A stretch of DNA of 64,000 nt from Balanoglossus misakiensis. Its lineage: Eukaryota; Hemichordata. The translations under genes and the position numbers were made by a program. The stretch is from assembly GCA_040954595.2 (NCBI GenBank), contig CM082581.2, positions 2,294,001 to 2,358,000 on the forward strand, read 5' to 3'. The notes beneath the pieces are model-generated. The model ran no database searches. It worked only from the letters and a program-made list of their open reading frames with translations, and had not been told where the DNA came from. Every line of letters begins with the position of its first letter. The first letter of the stretch is position 1. This document shows positions 1 to 11,560 of the stretch, piece after piece.

Positions 1-420
1 TTAATAGAGAGTGGCCGCTTTGAAGGGTTAACAAGAGATAACAGAATTTGTCAGTTTTGTACTTTACAGCAAGTTGAAACGGAATTTCACATTTGTCTTA
101 TTTGCCCCATCTACAAGGAATTAAGAACACGTTTTCTCTCACCATTCCACTATCAGCAACCCTCATTGAAGAAATACTCTAGCCTGTTAAACTCTCAAAA
201 CCCCCACACCTTAGTTAATCTGGCAAAGTTTATTTATTATAGTTTTAAGTTAAGAGATAATTTATTGCAGGACACTTGATCGCATACACGTCTATTTCTG
301 TTTTGATGGCATTGTATCTATTATGTCAATGTAAGCCCCACTGCATGTCTGTATATTTATCAGTTTAATTATTGTATGAAGGCCGGTGGCCTAAGATACT
401 GAAATAAATATATATATATA
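1..420 (+). pseudogene. 3' end of a non-LTR retrotransposon (LINE)
   Basis: An open frame enters from the left edge and stops with TGA at 277-279. It carries the cysteine/histidine cluster (CxxC, then H and C) that many LINEs have at the C-terminus of the reverse transcriptase protein, followed by a basic/aromatic tail. The stretch after the stop looks like a LINE 3' UTR: it has AATAAA near 403 and ends in an AT microsatellite at about 405-420. Only the C-terminal end is in the window, so the clade cannot be fixed. The element ends exactly where intron sequence of the ankyrin gene resumes. Confidence 0.7.
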
Positions 421-537
421 ATGTCACAAAATTGAAATGTAATGTGAAATTTCCTTAAACAAACAAACAAACTAACAAACAAACAAACAAATAGACAAAG
501 ACACAAACAAATGAATGAATATATCCGCATTGATAGA
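421..537 (-). repeat. Intronic remnant of a further ankyrin-exon duplication unit
   Basis: This stretch (a GTCACAAAATTGAAATGTAATG-like block, then AAAC repeats and an ATGAATGAAT block) matches the intron sequence upstream of the ankyrin exons at 3478 and 3749. Its own exon is missing because the LINE end joins at about position 420. Confidence 0.5.
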
Positions 538-568
538 ATTAACCTGCAGACGTCATGTTGGTATTTAC

Positions 569-670
569 CTTGTTTGGTATGGTCACATCAGCTTTGTGTT
601 CCAATAACAATCTGACAAGGCCTTCACCACGACACCCTCTTACTGCATAATGCAAAGGGGTGTCTCCATT
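569..670 (-). CDS. Ankyrin-repeat exon (copy A)
   Basis: A 102-nt exon on the minus strand encodes one ankyrin repeat of 34 residues, with the hallmark GDTPLHYAV start and the VRLLLEHKADV second helix/loop. The acceptor is a TTTCAG at 671-676 read on the minus strand, and the donor GTAAATAC is at 561-568. Both boundaries fall between codons, so the exon is phase 0 and can be duplicated or lost without breaking the frame. It is closely similar to the exons at 3478 and 3749, including flanking intron sequence. Ankyrin repeats are protein-binding scaffolds; the partner is unknown and no other domain of the protein is visible here. Confidence 0.8.
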
Positions 671-2625
671 CTGAAAGTAATGAAGGAGGAGCATGATGAG
701 AATGTCAAGAAAAATGAAATGTAACATGAGGTTATTTTGTTAAAATGAACGATCGAACAAACACACAAACGACAAATAATCGCAAACTCCCTTGTGGATA
801 ATATTAACCAACAGTAAATGGCATTTGAACAGAAACAGTATCGACTCTACACACAAGATGTGTAATTCAGTTTTATACATGCATTTTAACGAGCTAAAAG
901 AATTCTGACAAAATATCTGCCAGTTGATACAGAAAGAAAAGTTACTATAAATAATTCACAAACAAACTCAAATTTGACAACTTGCAAAACAGATAACATT
1001 ATGGATAACCAATACACCAATTTTAAACTGAACTTTATTTATGATTTTCTATCAAAAAACTGACAGTGATGTGATGTTAGTGAACATTTCCTGAATGGGA
1101 CCAATTTATTTTTGCAACCTGCACAATATAGAAGAAGATTTAGCAAACAACTACAGTGACATTTAGTAGAATTGTCAGAAGAATTTTGAATAATCACATC
1201 TCATCTCCAATATGATGACAAATTTGAGATATCTGGAGATTTATGTGGAAACAGATCAAACATCTGAGCTAACCAAACTATGTTTATTTCCTGTAGGAGG
1301 GCATCAGACTGTTCTCAGCACAAAGTAGCCAAGCTGTGCAGACTGAACGATGTCGATCAAAGGGGAAATAACAGAGAAACTGTATGTGACAAGGGATAAA
1401 TCAATCATCATTAAAATAAATTTCTACTGAGTGGTCCAACAATATCAAGTAGAGTTGTGCAATGGTGTCACTCGTTATTTGTAGAAATAGTGTTTAAATA
1501 AAAAAAAACTTGAATTTCAACAAAAAAAAACCATCTGAAGAAAGTTAACACTGATTCCCTTTCTCCATCGCACTGCATCAAAAAGTCTAATAACCAAAGA
1601 AAGACTTCAGTGGACACTGTGGCCAATGGGAATGTGTGGCAAATAAAATTAAATGCAATGAATGCAGTCATTCTTTTCATGTAATATAAAGAACAAACAA
1701 AATTATCAAAACTCTTCATAAGAGATAACATTGGAAGCCACAGTAGCACTAACTTTCAAGGACATTTGTGTAACCATTCCAGCCGTGCCCCACACTAAAA
1801 CAGAACAGATTGGACCAGTCACACTTCCCTTAATCCTATTGTTCCCAATGTTTATCTCATCAATATATCTATTGCATGCTTTTAGCACCTTCTCTCAGGT
1901 TCTGGAACCTGGTTGGTTAAAACTTGCTGTTCTGGCCATCTTGATCACCCCCTTTGAAATGATTGGGTAAGTGACAGACAGTGATGAGAAGCTGAGGAGT
2001 GGAGCCGCACAGACCTCATGTTTTATAAGCTTGAGCTATTTCCAAGAGAAAGAGCAATCCAAATGCTGCCGCTGTGTTGCTCAGAATGATGAAAAAAATC
2101 ATCCGACTGAACAATTTAATGTTAAAATGTATTATATTTTATAAAGTTTATAAAAGGTAAATTGGGTTGGCACTGTGCTATTCGGCCTGAAGTACAAGCT
2201 AAAACTGGCCGACTCCTCTCGGCACCGTCAACAAGCACCCCTGCCCCCAGCAAGTCCCCAACTTGACATGTGTGATGTGACCATGGCTGCGCATCCGTCC
2301 TTCGGTCCTAAAAGTTGCCAAACAAACCCCCTTTTAAAACGGCCCCAATCAGAGCCGCAATGAAAACAAGTTCTTCTGGTAAAGTCTTACTCAAAATGTT
2401 GCTATGACTATAATTCTGACACAAAACTGAGCATGAGTGTGGACTGATTGCATAAACATATTTTGAAAGTACTTCCTGTAAAAAAGGGAGGAGGCTCCAC
2501 AAACCAGACTATTTTTGTTTATGTACATGATGTACTTGTGCGAGGGTTGTCAACTTGATAGCCATTCTCAAGATTTACAATCATTATAAGAGTGTACGTA
2601 TACAAGAAAAGTAAATTCCTGAATA

Positions 2626-2745
2626 TTAAAGGGACAAAGTCTCTCTCTCTCTTGCTTCCCTTTTTCCATTAATTATGTTTGATACAAGACAGTTTATGTT
2701 ATTCTACATGTGTATGTAGTGAATTAACGTTCGACCACACACAAA
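2626..2745 (+). repeat. Copy of a TTAAAGGGACAAAGTC repeat family (partial)
   Basis: It starts TTAA followed by GGGACAAAGTC and shares about 110 bp with the copies ending at 27366 (opposite strand) and starting at 37231. The TTAA start suggests a piggyBac/Kolobok-type MITE. The second half is not recognisable here. Confidence 0.5.
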
Positions 2746-2999
2746 TATGCAAAGGAGAATTTATTAATAAGCCATACCCACCAAAATCTTATCAGATCTA
2801 GAACTTATCATAACAATGCTACATACAAAATTTCATATCATTGGATTCAATTTCTCTCAAGATATGAGTGGAACAAAATCTGTCTACAGAAGGACAGACA
2901 GAAATCGCTGTGCCAATAATGAGATTATTATTTAAACCACAAAAGATTGACGATAAACAATGCAATAAACAACAACATCCTTATGTTCAACAAGACAGT

Positions 3000-3420
3000 T
3001 TTTGGCAGATGCTGGAGACAATCCCCCTTTCTCATAACTCCAAATTGCTCACAGTGGAGATCAAATGTCTCAGATATAGGAGAGACAATCACATCACCAT
3101 AATGAATCAATACTTGCCTGTGTCTGGACAACACCTGGCTGAGAGGAAGTAGTTTTGATTCAAAGGACAGTGACAAATTATATGGCACCTCCTTATGATG
3201 AATTGTATTAGGTACCAGACAGGAGTTGGCAGATGCTGGAGGCCGACAGACAATCACCCTATCTGATACGTTCTGTGATAGGATTGGCATGGACTGTCAT
3301 CAGTCTATCTGTACAACACCTGACCAATGGAGGGAGTAGTTTTGATTCAAAGGGCAATGGACAAATATATACATTGTATCCCAGACACAATTTACTAAGA
3401 AAACTACAGAGGAAATGGCA
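3000..3420 (+). repeat. Degenerate direct duplication
   Basis: TTGGCAGATGCTGGAG occurs near 3003 and again near 3225. A block containing TAGTTTTGATTCAAAGG occurs near 3150 and 3337. The spacings differ (about 220 and 186 bp), so this is an old duplication with later indels. No coding sense was found. Confidence 0.45.
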
Positions 3421-3477
3421 CTATTGAGAAAGCTCATACTTTTAGAATTTACCTGCAGAAGTCAGGTTGGTATTTAC

Positions 3478-3579
3478 CTTGTTTTGTATGGTTACATCAG
3501 CTTTGTGTTCCAATAACAATCTGACACGGCCTTCACCAACATCCCTCCTTGCTGCAGAGTGCAAAGGGGTGTCTCCGCA
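3478..3579 (-). CDS. Ankyrin-repeat exon (copy B)
   Basis: A 102-nt phase-0 exon encoding a 34-residue ankyrin repeat (CGDTPLHSAA, then VRLLLEHKADVTI). The acceptor TTACAG and donor GTAAAT are intact on the minus strand. It is a paralogue of the exons at 569 and 3749; the second helix is nearly identical in all three while the first helix differs (YAVRGCR, SAARRDV, DAAGFGG). That is the pattern expected after tandem exon duplication. Confidence 0.8.
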
Positions 3580-3748
3580 CTGTAAGTAATGAAGGAGGAG
3601 CATGAGAACAATGTCACAAAAATTAAACGTAATGTGTAATTTTCCTTAAACAAAAAACATACAAACAAACAAACAAACAAACAAAAAATGAATGAATAAA
3701 TCATTCCATACTGATAGATTAACCTGCAGAAGTCAAGTTGGTATTTAC

Positions 3749-3847
3749 CTGGGTTTGTATGGTAACATCAGCTTTGTGTTCCAATAACAATCTGACACAG
3801 CCTTCACCACCAAACCCTGCTGCATCATTCAAAGGGGTGACTCCATC
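3749..3847 (-). CDS. Ankyrin-repeat exon (copy C)
   Basis: A 99-nt phase-0 exon for one 33-residue ankyrin repeat (DGVTPLNDAAG, then VRLLLEHKADVTI). It lies about 270 bp from copy B, and the interval between them repeats the same intron text (ACCTGCAGAAGTCA before the donor, AAACAAAC tracts after the acceptor). The TPLN in place of TPLH is a small departure from consensus. It is part of the same minus-strand gene. Confidence 0.8.
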
Positions 3848-4659
3848 CTGTAAGTAATGAAGGAGAAGCATGGGAACAATGTCACAAAAATTGAAATGTA
3901 ATATGAGGTTTCTTTAAACAAACAAACAAACCTACAAATAAATAAACAAATATCAAAAGTATCAGCCATATTGCAAAAAACAAGCAAGAATGGCATACTG
4001 ACTGATTTGAAAGGATAATGCACAGTCCTTCTACACACAAAATGAAAATTGCCGACTGTTAAAATGAATACAGATCAAAGAATGACGGTGAAGAATCTCA
4101 ATTGATTCTAACAGCGAGGAAAACGCTTTCACTGGTCATATAGTTTTTAACATTGGATGTTTTAGACTCCATAGCTTAACTAAGGATGGAGGGGATCTGG
4201 AAGATTTAAAAAAAGATTGCCAGCAAAATTTCAGAGATGGCTTGAAAAAAAATAAAAATTTGTTAACTTTGGTGAAACACAAAAAAATGCATCAAAATTT
4301 ACTTTCTGGAACATATTTATTCATTCGGAACAAATGTGTCAAATACACTATGGTTCAACATCTTTGGCTAAATTGTAAAGATTGTTAAATTTAGAGTGCA
4401 ATGTGTCCCACTGTCCTTCCTATGGCTGGATCCCAAGGGTATCATGGTTAGTAAAACTAAATCAGTATGGGTAATACTTTTAGGCCTTTCCCTCTTCTTG
4501 TTCAGGGTTAGCTTGTTTCTTCCCATTGAATTTGGATCATGCAAAGTAATTTTGGATGAAAATAAGAGTGTTGTAATTAGGTCTTTTTCAAAGGCATTTT
4601 TTATTATCCAATTGTGTGGCCACATTATCCATAATAAAGTGATAAGTCAGTTCTCGTAC
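3848..4659. other. Intron between ankyrin exons
   Basis: AT-rich sequence with AAAC tracts. I see no exon or element. Confidence 0.35.
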
Positions 4660-4758
4660 CTCATCCTTCGCATTGACATCTGCACCATGGCTAATCAACA
4701 TCCTGACAGCATCCAATTTACCTTTGAAGGACGCTGCATGCAATGCTGTGGAATCATT
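4660..4758 (-). CDS. Ankyrin-repeat exon (copy D)
   Basis: A 99-nt phase-0 exon on the minus strand encodes one canonical repeat: STALHAASFKG, then AVRMLISHGADVNAKD. The acceptor ATTCCAG sits just above 4758 and the donor GTACGAG just below 4660. It is clearly an ankyrin repeat but diverged from the A-C group, so it represents an older repeat of the array. Confidence 0.8.
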
Positions 4759-5018
4759 CTGGAATAAAGACGTTTAATGTTGGAATAAAAATGACATCAC
4801 AAATCTGATACTTGCAATGTGAGTCAACTGCTTGATCTTTTGATGAGGAAACTCTAGGAATTTCATCACAATGAGCTTCAGTCACTATTGTAATAATGGT
4901 TTTGATTACGATGGTGTGTTATTTCAGTAATAGACTGATATAGATTTGATTCTGAAAGATCATAATAATAGTATTTTCTAAGGTTGAGTGACAATTCTCT
5001 ATGACCAAAACACATGTA

Positions 5019-5188
5019 CAGTAAAACCCGTCTAATCCAAAGGGACAGAAGAAATTGTTCAGTTTACAGACGTTTCTGGTTTGTAAAGGTTCTTTTAACA
5101 CGTGGTTCTATGTCAAGGGGACAGGAAAATGTGTTCATTATAGACAGTTTTCCAGATACGGCATGTTCCATTTCGACAGGTATTACTG
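5019..5188. mobile_element. Small pogo/Tigger-like MITE
   Basis: It begins CAGTAAAACCCG and ends TATTACTG, flanked by TA on both sides (5017-5018 and 5189-5190). The CAGT-AAACC terminus and TA duplication are those of the pogo/Tigger branch of Tc1/mariner. It is 170 bp long and noncoding, and related to 12566-12716. It lies in an intron of the ankyrin gene. Confidence 0.7.
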
Positions 5189-6012
5189 TATGTGGTTGAA
5201 CCACATTGAACCAAACTGTAGACTGATACCATGTTCACACTAGGTAAAACTGGAACTGTTGATGAAAAAGTCTGCACTGAATTGAGATTATTTATATTTG
5301 TGGGCTAGTGTAGGTCTGTTTTTGCACAATCTAAATGTGGTGTTGTGATATCATTTTGGGAGTGTGTGGTATTTTGGAAGTTCATAGATATCTAGTTGAT
5401 TCAGTGTTACTGTTGTGTGAAAAGCCAGTCACTCATAACCATTGAAATGTTTCTGAAACGTCTCTGCTCAAATGCCGGCATAAAATATTACATGTGAACA
5501 GTTGAAGTGGTCCTGGAACATTTCAGGGGTTCAGCTAGTGCTACTACAGTAACAGCATCAGGGGTGCTATAGAAAGCGGCGTGGCAAACTGCAATGATGT
5601 ATTTGCAAACAGAATAGTGCGATGGACCTTGAAAAACACCCCAGTTGAGAATTAGTTCTTGCCACAGAGAATTTGAAACACCATAGTTGACCCCTAAAAA
5701 TACTGCTTGCAGCAGACCTCTCCGTGTCTGTAAGTTTATCTTTGTGGAAGAATTGACATTAGGAATATCTTGTTTGCACCAAGAATCCATTTTATTTCAA
5801 CAAAATTCGTTATTTTAAAAATATATTTCTATTAAAAGTTGTTACTTACCAAAAACCCAGGCTGTCTATCGTTATTTTGTTGCACGTAATTGAAATACAG
5901 TTTCACACAATTTTTTTAAGTTCCTGCATGCACCGCATGTGAAAAATTAAATATCAAACGCTAGCCCTGAGCGATGACTCTGTATAAAACATTGGTCAAT
6001 ACGAACACTTAC

Positions 6013-6111
6013 CTGTCCTGGGTATTTACCCCTTGCATTGACATCATATCCATCAGCTATCAGCGACTGAATCTTTGCAACATCACCCTTCACTGCGGCA
6101 TTGATTAGATT
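6013..6111 (-). CDS. Ankyrin-repeat exon (copy E), most 5' one seen
   Basis: A 99-nt phase-0 exon: NLINAAVKGDVAKIQSLIAD, then GYDVNARGKY. It has a GTTACAG acceptor and GTAAGTG donor on the minus strand. INAAVKGDVAKIQ is typical of the first, capping ankyrin repeat of an array. No start codon, signal peptide or other domain exon could be identified upstream (higher coordinates), so the N-terminus of the protein is unresolved. Confidence 0.75.
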
Positions 6112-6479
6112 CTGTAACATTCAACAATCAACATTTCTTTCATCAAAATATTCTCAAAATGCAATCATAAACAGCAGTAATATAAAAGGAAAACATTGAA
6201 ATCTTCATTAATGAAAAATTATGAAGCCAAAACATGATCATGTACGCCAATTTGAATACAAAATGATGACATCATGTTGTGAGAAAACAAAGACAACACA
6301 ATCACTCTTCTCCAAGACAAAGCAGCAAGATCTCCAAAGGGCAACAGGAAAACAGAAATACAAAACCGGTGCTGGCACTCTCAGGGAAAATAGACATTGC
6401 CTGTCCATAACATTTCCAGGAATTTTCAACAACAAAAAGACAATTTGGATTCACCTCCTATTGATGTGTTGGTACCCCC

Positions 6480-6625
6480 TGGAAATTTAATTGTCAAAGG
6501 GGCACCTGAGTGCCCTTTAAAATGATGTTACTCACATGTTGAAGATATAACATTCCCCCTTGCCAGAGTGGAATCACCCTCAAATATTCTGGCGAAGGGG
6601 GACATATACCCCCTGCTGATACCAT
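6480..6625 (-). repeat. Dispersed repeat related to 51023-51155
   Basis: The minus strand here shares an ordered series of blocks with 51023-51155: GGGGG-ATA, CCAGAATATTT, TCCACTCT, CAACATGT, CATCATTTTAA. It is noncoding, and the ends are not defined. Confidence 0.5.
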
Positions 6626-9263
6626 CCTGATTAAAACACTGTCTGAATATATATATATATATATGGAAGAAAATGAGACAAAAGCCCCCTTAGCTCCTAA
6701 TTTACAAAAACTGGGACAGTTAATGCCATAATACAAATATAAAGCAATAACAATGTTTCTAATATAAAGAACTATGGTTTAGACACCCATCTGTATTTCA
6801 AATCTCATTTGAACATTGTCATGTTATAAGATGTACCATTTTTTATCATTTTCAAAGACAGTGATGATACCGAAAAGCGTCCCCTTCTCTGTGATAGTTT
6901 TGGGAACATGCATGGATAGCTATTGACCCTGAGTGTATCACCACCAGGGGAGGGTAGAAATTCACAATCTTTCGACATTCATATATTTTCCTTTTGTCAT
7001 TCTGTATACACTTTCCTTCTGTAGTTTTTCTCTAGCAATTTATGTTTTAAGTATGTGAGAAATAACACAATAGCTTAATTACAGACACAATAATTGGTGT
7101 TCAAGAATGTGGTCGAAAAACAATTTGTTTCACTAACAACAATGACATGAATAATTTTATATCATTGCTACAAAAATGCTGGGAGTTGTGATCGTGCCTG
7201 GGGAGTGATGACTGCTGACAGTCTAAAGCTTGAGTACCTGGGAAGGGTGCTAATTGCTCTGACTGACTCGATAACTCTACAATTAATGTGGATTAATTAA
7301 ATGTTGACAGAATGAAGAGTGCAGATATGAAGTCAAGTTTGGCCCACAAAACTTCAGTTATGTGTTCCACTATTTATGAAAAAGCAAATTAATTTAATAA
7401 CTTCACATTGCAATAGTAAACCAAGTAGTCATTACCATCACATGAATGTCGCCAAAAACCAACATGAGAACGTGGAATGAGAATTGTGTAATATTAATTG
7501 CAGCTTCCGCAATATATTTTGTTTGACCCATTATATTTACATTTTGTGCAGGGATTGTTTTGCCATTTATGGCTGTGTACAATCGAATCTGCAAAACTGA
7601 TAACAGTTTCATAAATACTCTGTGTGCCATCATGATTCTGACAAATAGATGCTTATTTTTCTTTGTAGTGCAGCTTGTATTTATTTATTGACTTTTATAC
7701 AGATACAGTCTTCAAAATCAAATGATTAGCTAGACGACGCAATCCCAACAAAACTAACTTGCCAGTTGAACTCAAGACTGCAACATCGTGATATGGTGTA
7801 ATTTGTGAATGAATTTCAAGGCAATGTTAATGACACAACAATGCAATGGCTTCCCAGGAAGATAAAGACCCACAGGTAAGTTACTTTTGAACTGAATTTA
7901 CGCTGTCCGTCTCATCATGACCACCCATAATCTATCAACAGGTGTTTCAGAATAAATATCCGTCTGCTGAGATTTTTCTTGGTTCAAGTGGACTGAAACA
8001 TTTGAACGACAAAATTTACAAATTACCACCCGGACAGAACGTGTCGCAGCAAAATTAAAGTTGTGAAAACTTGACAAATTGTCGATGAAATTCAACACTG
8101 CAGACAGCAACTTGTAGACACGGCAATATATGTGTGCTCACATTTGCATGTTAGCTCCAATTGCAAGTCAGCTCAAACCAGCTCTGTGCTATGCGCGTTT
8201 TGTACGCCTAAAATATTAGTCCATGAATCTGACTTGTTCTACAAGACATCAAATGACTGTCCAAACATCTGTGGAAAGGTGAATCAGTCAGTCAGTCTAT
8301 CCGTCAGTTGTGAGTGGGGTGTCTGTGTTGGATCGAGAGACTGTGAGTGGGCCACACAACTTTTAACAATGACATCATGGAAACTGTTTGTTGTTTGTGC
8401 TGGACGTACAAAGTTTTTACTAGTAATAAATTGCTCGTCATATTTTATTATTACAATCCAAAGTTTTCAATCTATGTCTGTATTACTGTATAGTCAATCA
8501 TTCTCGAGTCTGATTAGCATCTCTTCAGTGGCTCACTCCACATAGATACCAATTACCATATCAACAGACAATGACCTTTCTGACCTGTGCGAGTTCATTC
8601 AAGGCGACACAATTGTCGATTGTAAGCGAACAGTGTTTCAGCCGCACTCAGTTTAATGTCATGCTAACCTATGATCACTTGGCTATCAGGTTTTATTGGG
8701 CCAGTGGCATGCTTGATCTAGATGTTATTTTTGGAAGCAAAGTTGACGGCTAGATACTAGACTAGGATAGTGCATGATCACATACACGCCAAGATGAATC
8801 ATTATAAACACAGAAATCATAGTGTCCTTCATAGTTGCATAGGTGTATGCAGGGACAGTTAAATTCTCTTCATCTTAATTTCATTCAAAAGCCTTGAATG
8901 CTAAATGTTCATGTTGGGATCGGTACGTAACAGCTTGAAAATGTAATTCGCCCATGCAGTCAAATCTAGATAACAAGAAACAATGTTCTCTTTGTGTAGC
9001 CCTTATTAGAAAGGACAGGTATGGTCCCCTTTGGCCATAATGCCCTGACCATATCATCGATCGCCTCATGGTATCACACAAACAAACACACAAAATGTTG
9101 AGTGGTTTACGAGGGTACTCGTTTTAAGCTATTTTCTTCATGATGTTTAGAGATGGCAAAACGTTGACAATAGCAAAGATGCTGAAAGCCAGTTACCAAA
9201 CATTCTTTGAGAAATTGTGTTAAAGATGAATGATCAGTAAAATTGAACGTGTTGTTATTTCTC
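6626..9263. other. No supported gene
   Basis: AT-rich, with an AT microsatellite near 6650. A possible plus-strand first exon is the ATG at 7846 (in GCAATGGCTTCC) running to a GTAAGTT donor near 7876, but it encodes only ten residues and no partner exon was found. Reading frames of 60-137 codons in this stretch look random. Confidence 0.3.
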
Positions 9264-9267
9264 TTAA

Positions 9268-10040
9268 GATGGGTCCCTGGGATCTTTTTGCCCGTTGCTA
9301 TGGGCCTTTATAGGACATTACACCCCGATTTGGACTAAGCCGTTTTCAGAGTCTAACAAGGGGCTGGTAACTAGTTGAAAATCTGCACGATTGTGAGCGC
9401 GCGCCCCCTGACGCCATTGATATGCAAATTAGCTAGGTCAAATTTCAAAAGCCTAAGGCTTTTTATTCCGTGACCTCAAAAACGAACTTGATACGTATTC
9501 ATTAGTTGCTTGAACCAGGGAAGATCGTGACGGATTTTGTTTTCGAATATTATCGTTGTATCCTACGATTTCAGCATACCCGTACCACACCTGAAAAAGT
9601 CATCGATTTTGGGTGTTTTTGGACGCACTCTTCCACTGGTATCGCTTCTTAACACGACGAAAACCGAAAAAACGATCCGTCACACTATGCGGAAGTGCGT
9701 TCTCAACAAGCAGGTCAAATTTGGCTGGCCTACGTCGCCTGTGAAAAAAGCCTTAGGGATTTTTGTGAACGGTACAAAATCTCTGTGTACAAAACATTGG
9801 ATTTTTAGCGTTCGATACAGTTACTATCGCTGACCGCTGCTTTGCCGTATTAGCGTGGCGGCCTATGGCCGGGCGGTAGCTGCCGTAAACATACTCAGAC
9901 AGGGGGTGTGCACACAATCGTGCGTATTTTTAACTAGTTACAAGCCCCTTGTCGGACGTTCATAATGGTTTCGATCAAAATTGAGTGTAGTGTCCTATAA
10001 AGGCCCATAGCAACGAGCAAAAAGATCCCAGGGACCCATC
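9268..10040. mobile_element. TTAA-flanked nonautonomous DNA transposon
   Basis: A 773-bp element has terminal inverted repeats of about 140 bp (9268-9411 and about 9899-10040) that begin GATGGGTCCCTGGGATC. It is flanked by TTAA at 9264-9267 and 10041-10044. TTAA targets are used by piggyBac and Kolobok transposons. The interior has no credible transposase frame, so it would depend on a related transposase elsewhere. Confidence 0.8.
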
Positions 10041-10073
10041 TTAATTGTACATTTTTGGTTTCTCCTTAAATTA

Positions 10074-10560
10074 AATATGGCGTTTACTGTAATTTGAATC
10101 ATGGGAAAAAAAGCGCCAGGACCAACTTCCGCCCACCATGGTGTGGGTGATACCATTCTCCGATTGGTGTCACTGGGCGACAGACTAGGCGTATTTTCAT
10201 AGCTATTGTTTGTTCTTTGCATCAGTTGATAAACAATCATCAGCAAAGTCGAAAATTTGTCATCTATTGACAGTTTTCATGAGCTATAACCCATGAAAAA
10301 TATGCAAATACGCTTAGCTTGTGATGCAGTGATACCAATCGGAAAATGGTATCACCCACACCAAGGTGGGCGGAAGTTGGTCCTGGCGCTTTTTTTCCCA
10401 TGATTCAAATTACAGTAAACGCCATATTGGAAATTCTGCCAACTTTCCCTAGATTTTGTAAAAAATCGCGCGACCTATACATGGCGAATATGTTTTTTTC
10501 TGAAAGAGTGACATCAAAGCTACCAAATTATGTAGAAATCAGCTACGCCTGATTTCCCCT
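10074..10560. mobile_element. Truncated copy of the AGGGGAAATC MITE
   Basis: It matches the complete element at 59414-60032 but lacks most of the left inverted repeat. It ends GATTTCCCCT directly before TTAA at 10561-10564. The missing end lies next to the TTAA element ending at 10040, so a deletion accompanied or followed that neighbouring insertion. Confidence 0.75.
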
Positions 10561-10842
10561 TTAATAGGATAACATGGTGAAAGCAGGCGATCTGATGTCA
10601 GATGAAGCAAATTTTTCATGGTATTTTGGAGTTACTGAATGAAGCTAGACTTTGAGGATTATTTTTCAGATTTTAGGTTTGCATTTAAAAACAAAACACT
10701 TTGTTCTTTGTCCATGTAATGTCTTTAATCATTTTATATGTTTTAAATAAAATTACCTTTTAAGTGAAATTTATTATGTGAGCAGTTTTTTGTTGATGCA
10801 CGATGGGAGGAAGTGTATCGGCTTGAAATATGCATTTACCGA

Positions 10843-10905
10843 TTTGTTGCTATTGATCTGCTTTGAAATGCAGTTGCATCTCAAAGCAGATTAATAGTAA
10901 CAAAT
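10843..10905. repeat. Near-perfect 30-bp inverted repeat (hairpin)
   Basis: Arms 10843-10872 and 10875-10905 pair with only a few mismatches and an almost absent loop. A tiny palindromic element remnant is the simplest reading. The loop is too short for a typical pre-miRNA. Confidence 0.6.
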
Positions 10906-11271
10906 TTACAGCAAAGGTGAATAAGAAGGAAAGGTCAAATCCTGACAATGAAGGATGACCCCAGAATTGTGACCTTTGGGGTAATTTAAATATGACCCCA
11001 AAATTATTTTGCAAATATTTGCCAACAATGATGACATAATGTATGGTAATTTCTGGAAGGGTCTGCGTTAAATATATGTAAAAATACCAGGAATGTGAAC
11101 TCAACTATGCAAATGTAAATGTCTGTGATGATGATGTAACGTATGCTAATAACACAGTCATGCAAATAGCAAGGAAGATATGCACTGAGAATGTGTACAA
11201 ATACGTTGGAATGTTTATAGTGTGCACTTGATCTGCATTGGTCTGCGTTGTGCACACCCGTGATCTTCATA

Positions 11272-11420
11272 GATATACGTGCACGTATACTAACACATTG
11301 GTATGTTCCATATACGTGAATATACGTCACATATACGTGGTGCAGATTGTAGATGTACAACTGTGCAGACTATTGTATACTTGCGCATATTCCTAATCTA
11401 CGTGTCCATATACGTGAAAA
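11272..11420. repeat. Cluster of ATATACGTG motifs
   Basis: It includes the exact 16-bp palindrome TATACGTGCACGTATA at 11274-11289 and further ATATACGTG copies near 11312, 11332 and 11410. It may be a degenerate simple repeat or a cluster of ACGTG-core binding sites. No adjacent gene is known. Confidence 0.45.
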
Positions 11421-11492
11421 TACTGAATGTATATCAACCTTTTTGCCCAGTGGGGGGTATTCCAAATGTGCCCTTCCTATGATAGCTGCAAA

Positions 11493-11560
11493 AATTGTAG
11501 CCTAGATGGGCTGGTTGATCAAACCCGTCAGCGATCAACCAGCCCACCAAAGCTACAATT
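11493..11560. repeat. 28-bp inverted repeat (hairpin)
   Basis: AATTGTAG..GGGCTGGTTGATC at 11493-11520 pairs with 11533-11560 across a 12-base loop. It is probably the core of a palindromic MITE. Confidence 0.6.

Larger units (their letters stand above)
671..3477. other. Intron with repeats
   Basis: No further exon could be supported. It contains a TTAA-type repeat (2626-2745), a CT microsatellite near 2640, and a degenerate direct duplication (3000-3420). Confidence 0.4.

Noticed and set aside
2928-3290. A 120-codon minus-strand frame overlapping a 94-codon plus-strand frame
   Set aside because: Both lie in a degenerate duplication, have no domain or splice sites, and oppose each other.
8132-8545. 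A 137-codon plus-strand frame with many Ser and Cys
   Set aside because: No domain, no good start context, composition like random AT-rich sequence.
10843-10905. MicroRNA precursor
   Set aside because: The loop is only about two bases and the arms match too evenly; a palindromic repeat is more likely.
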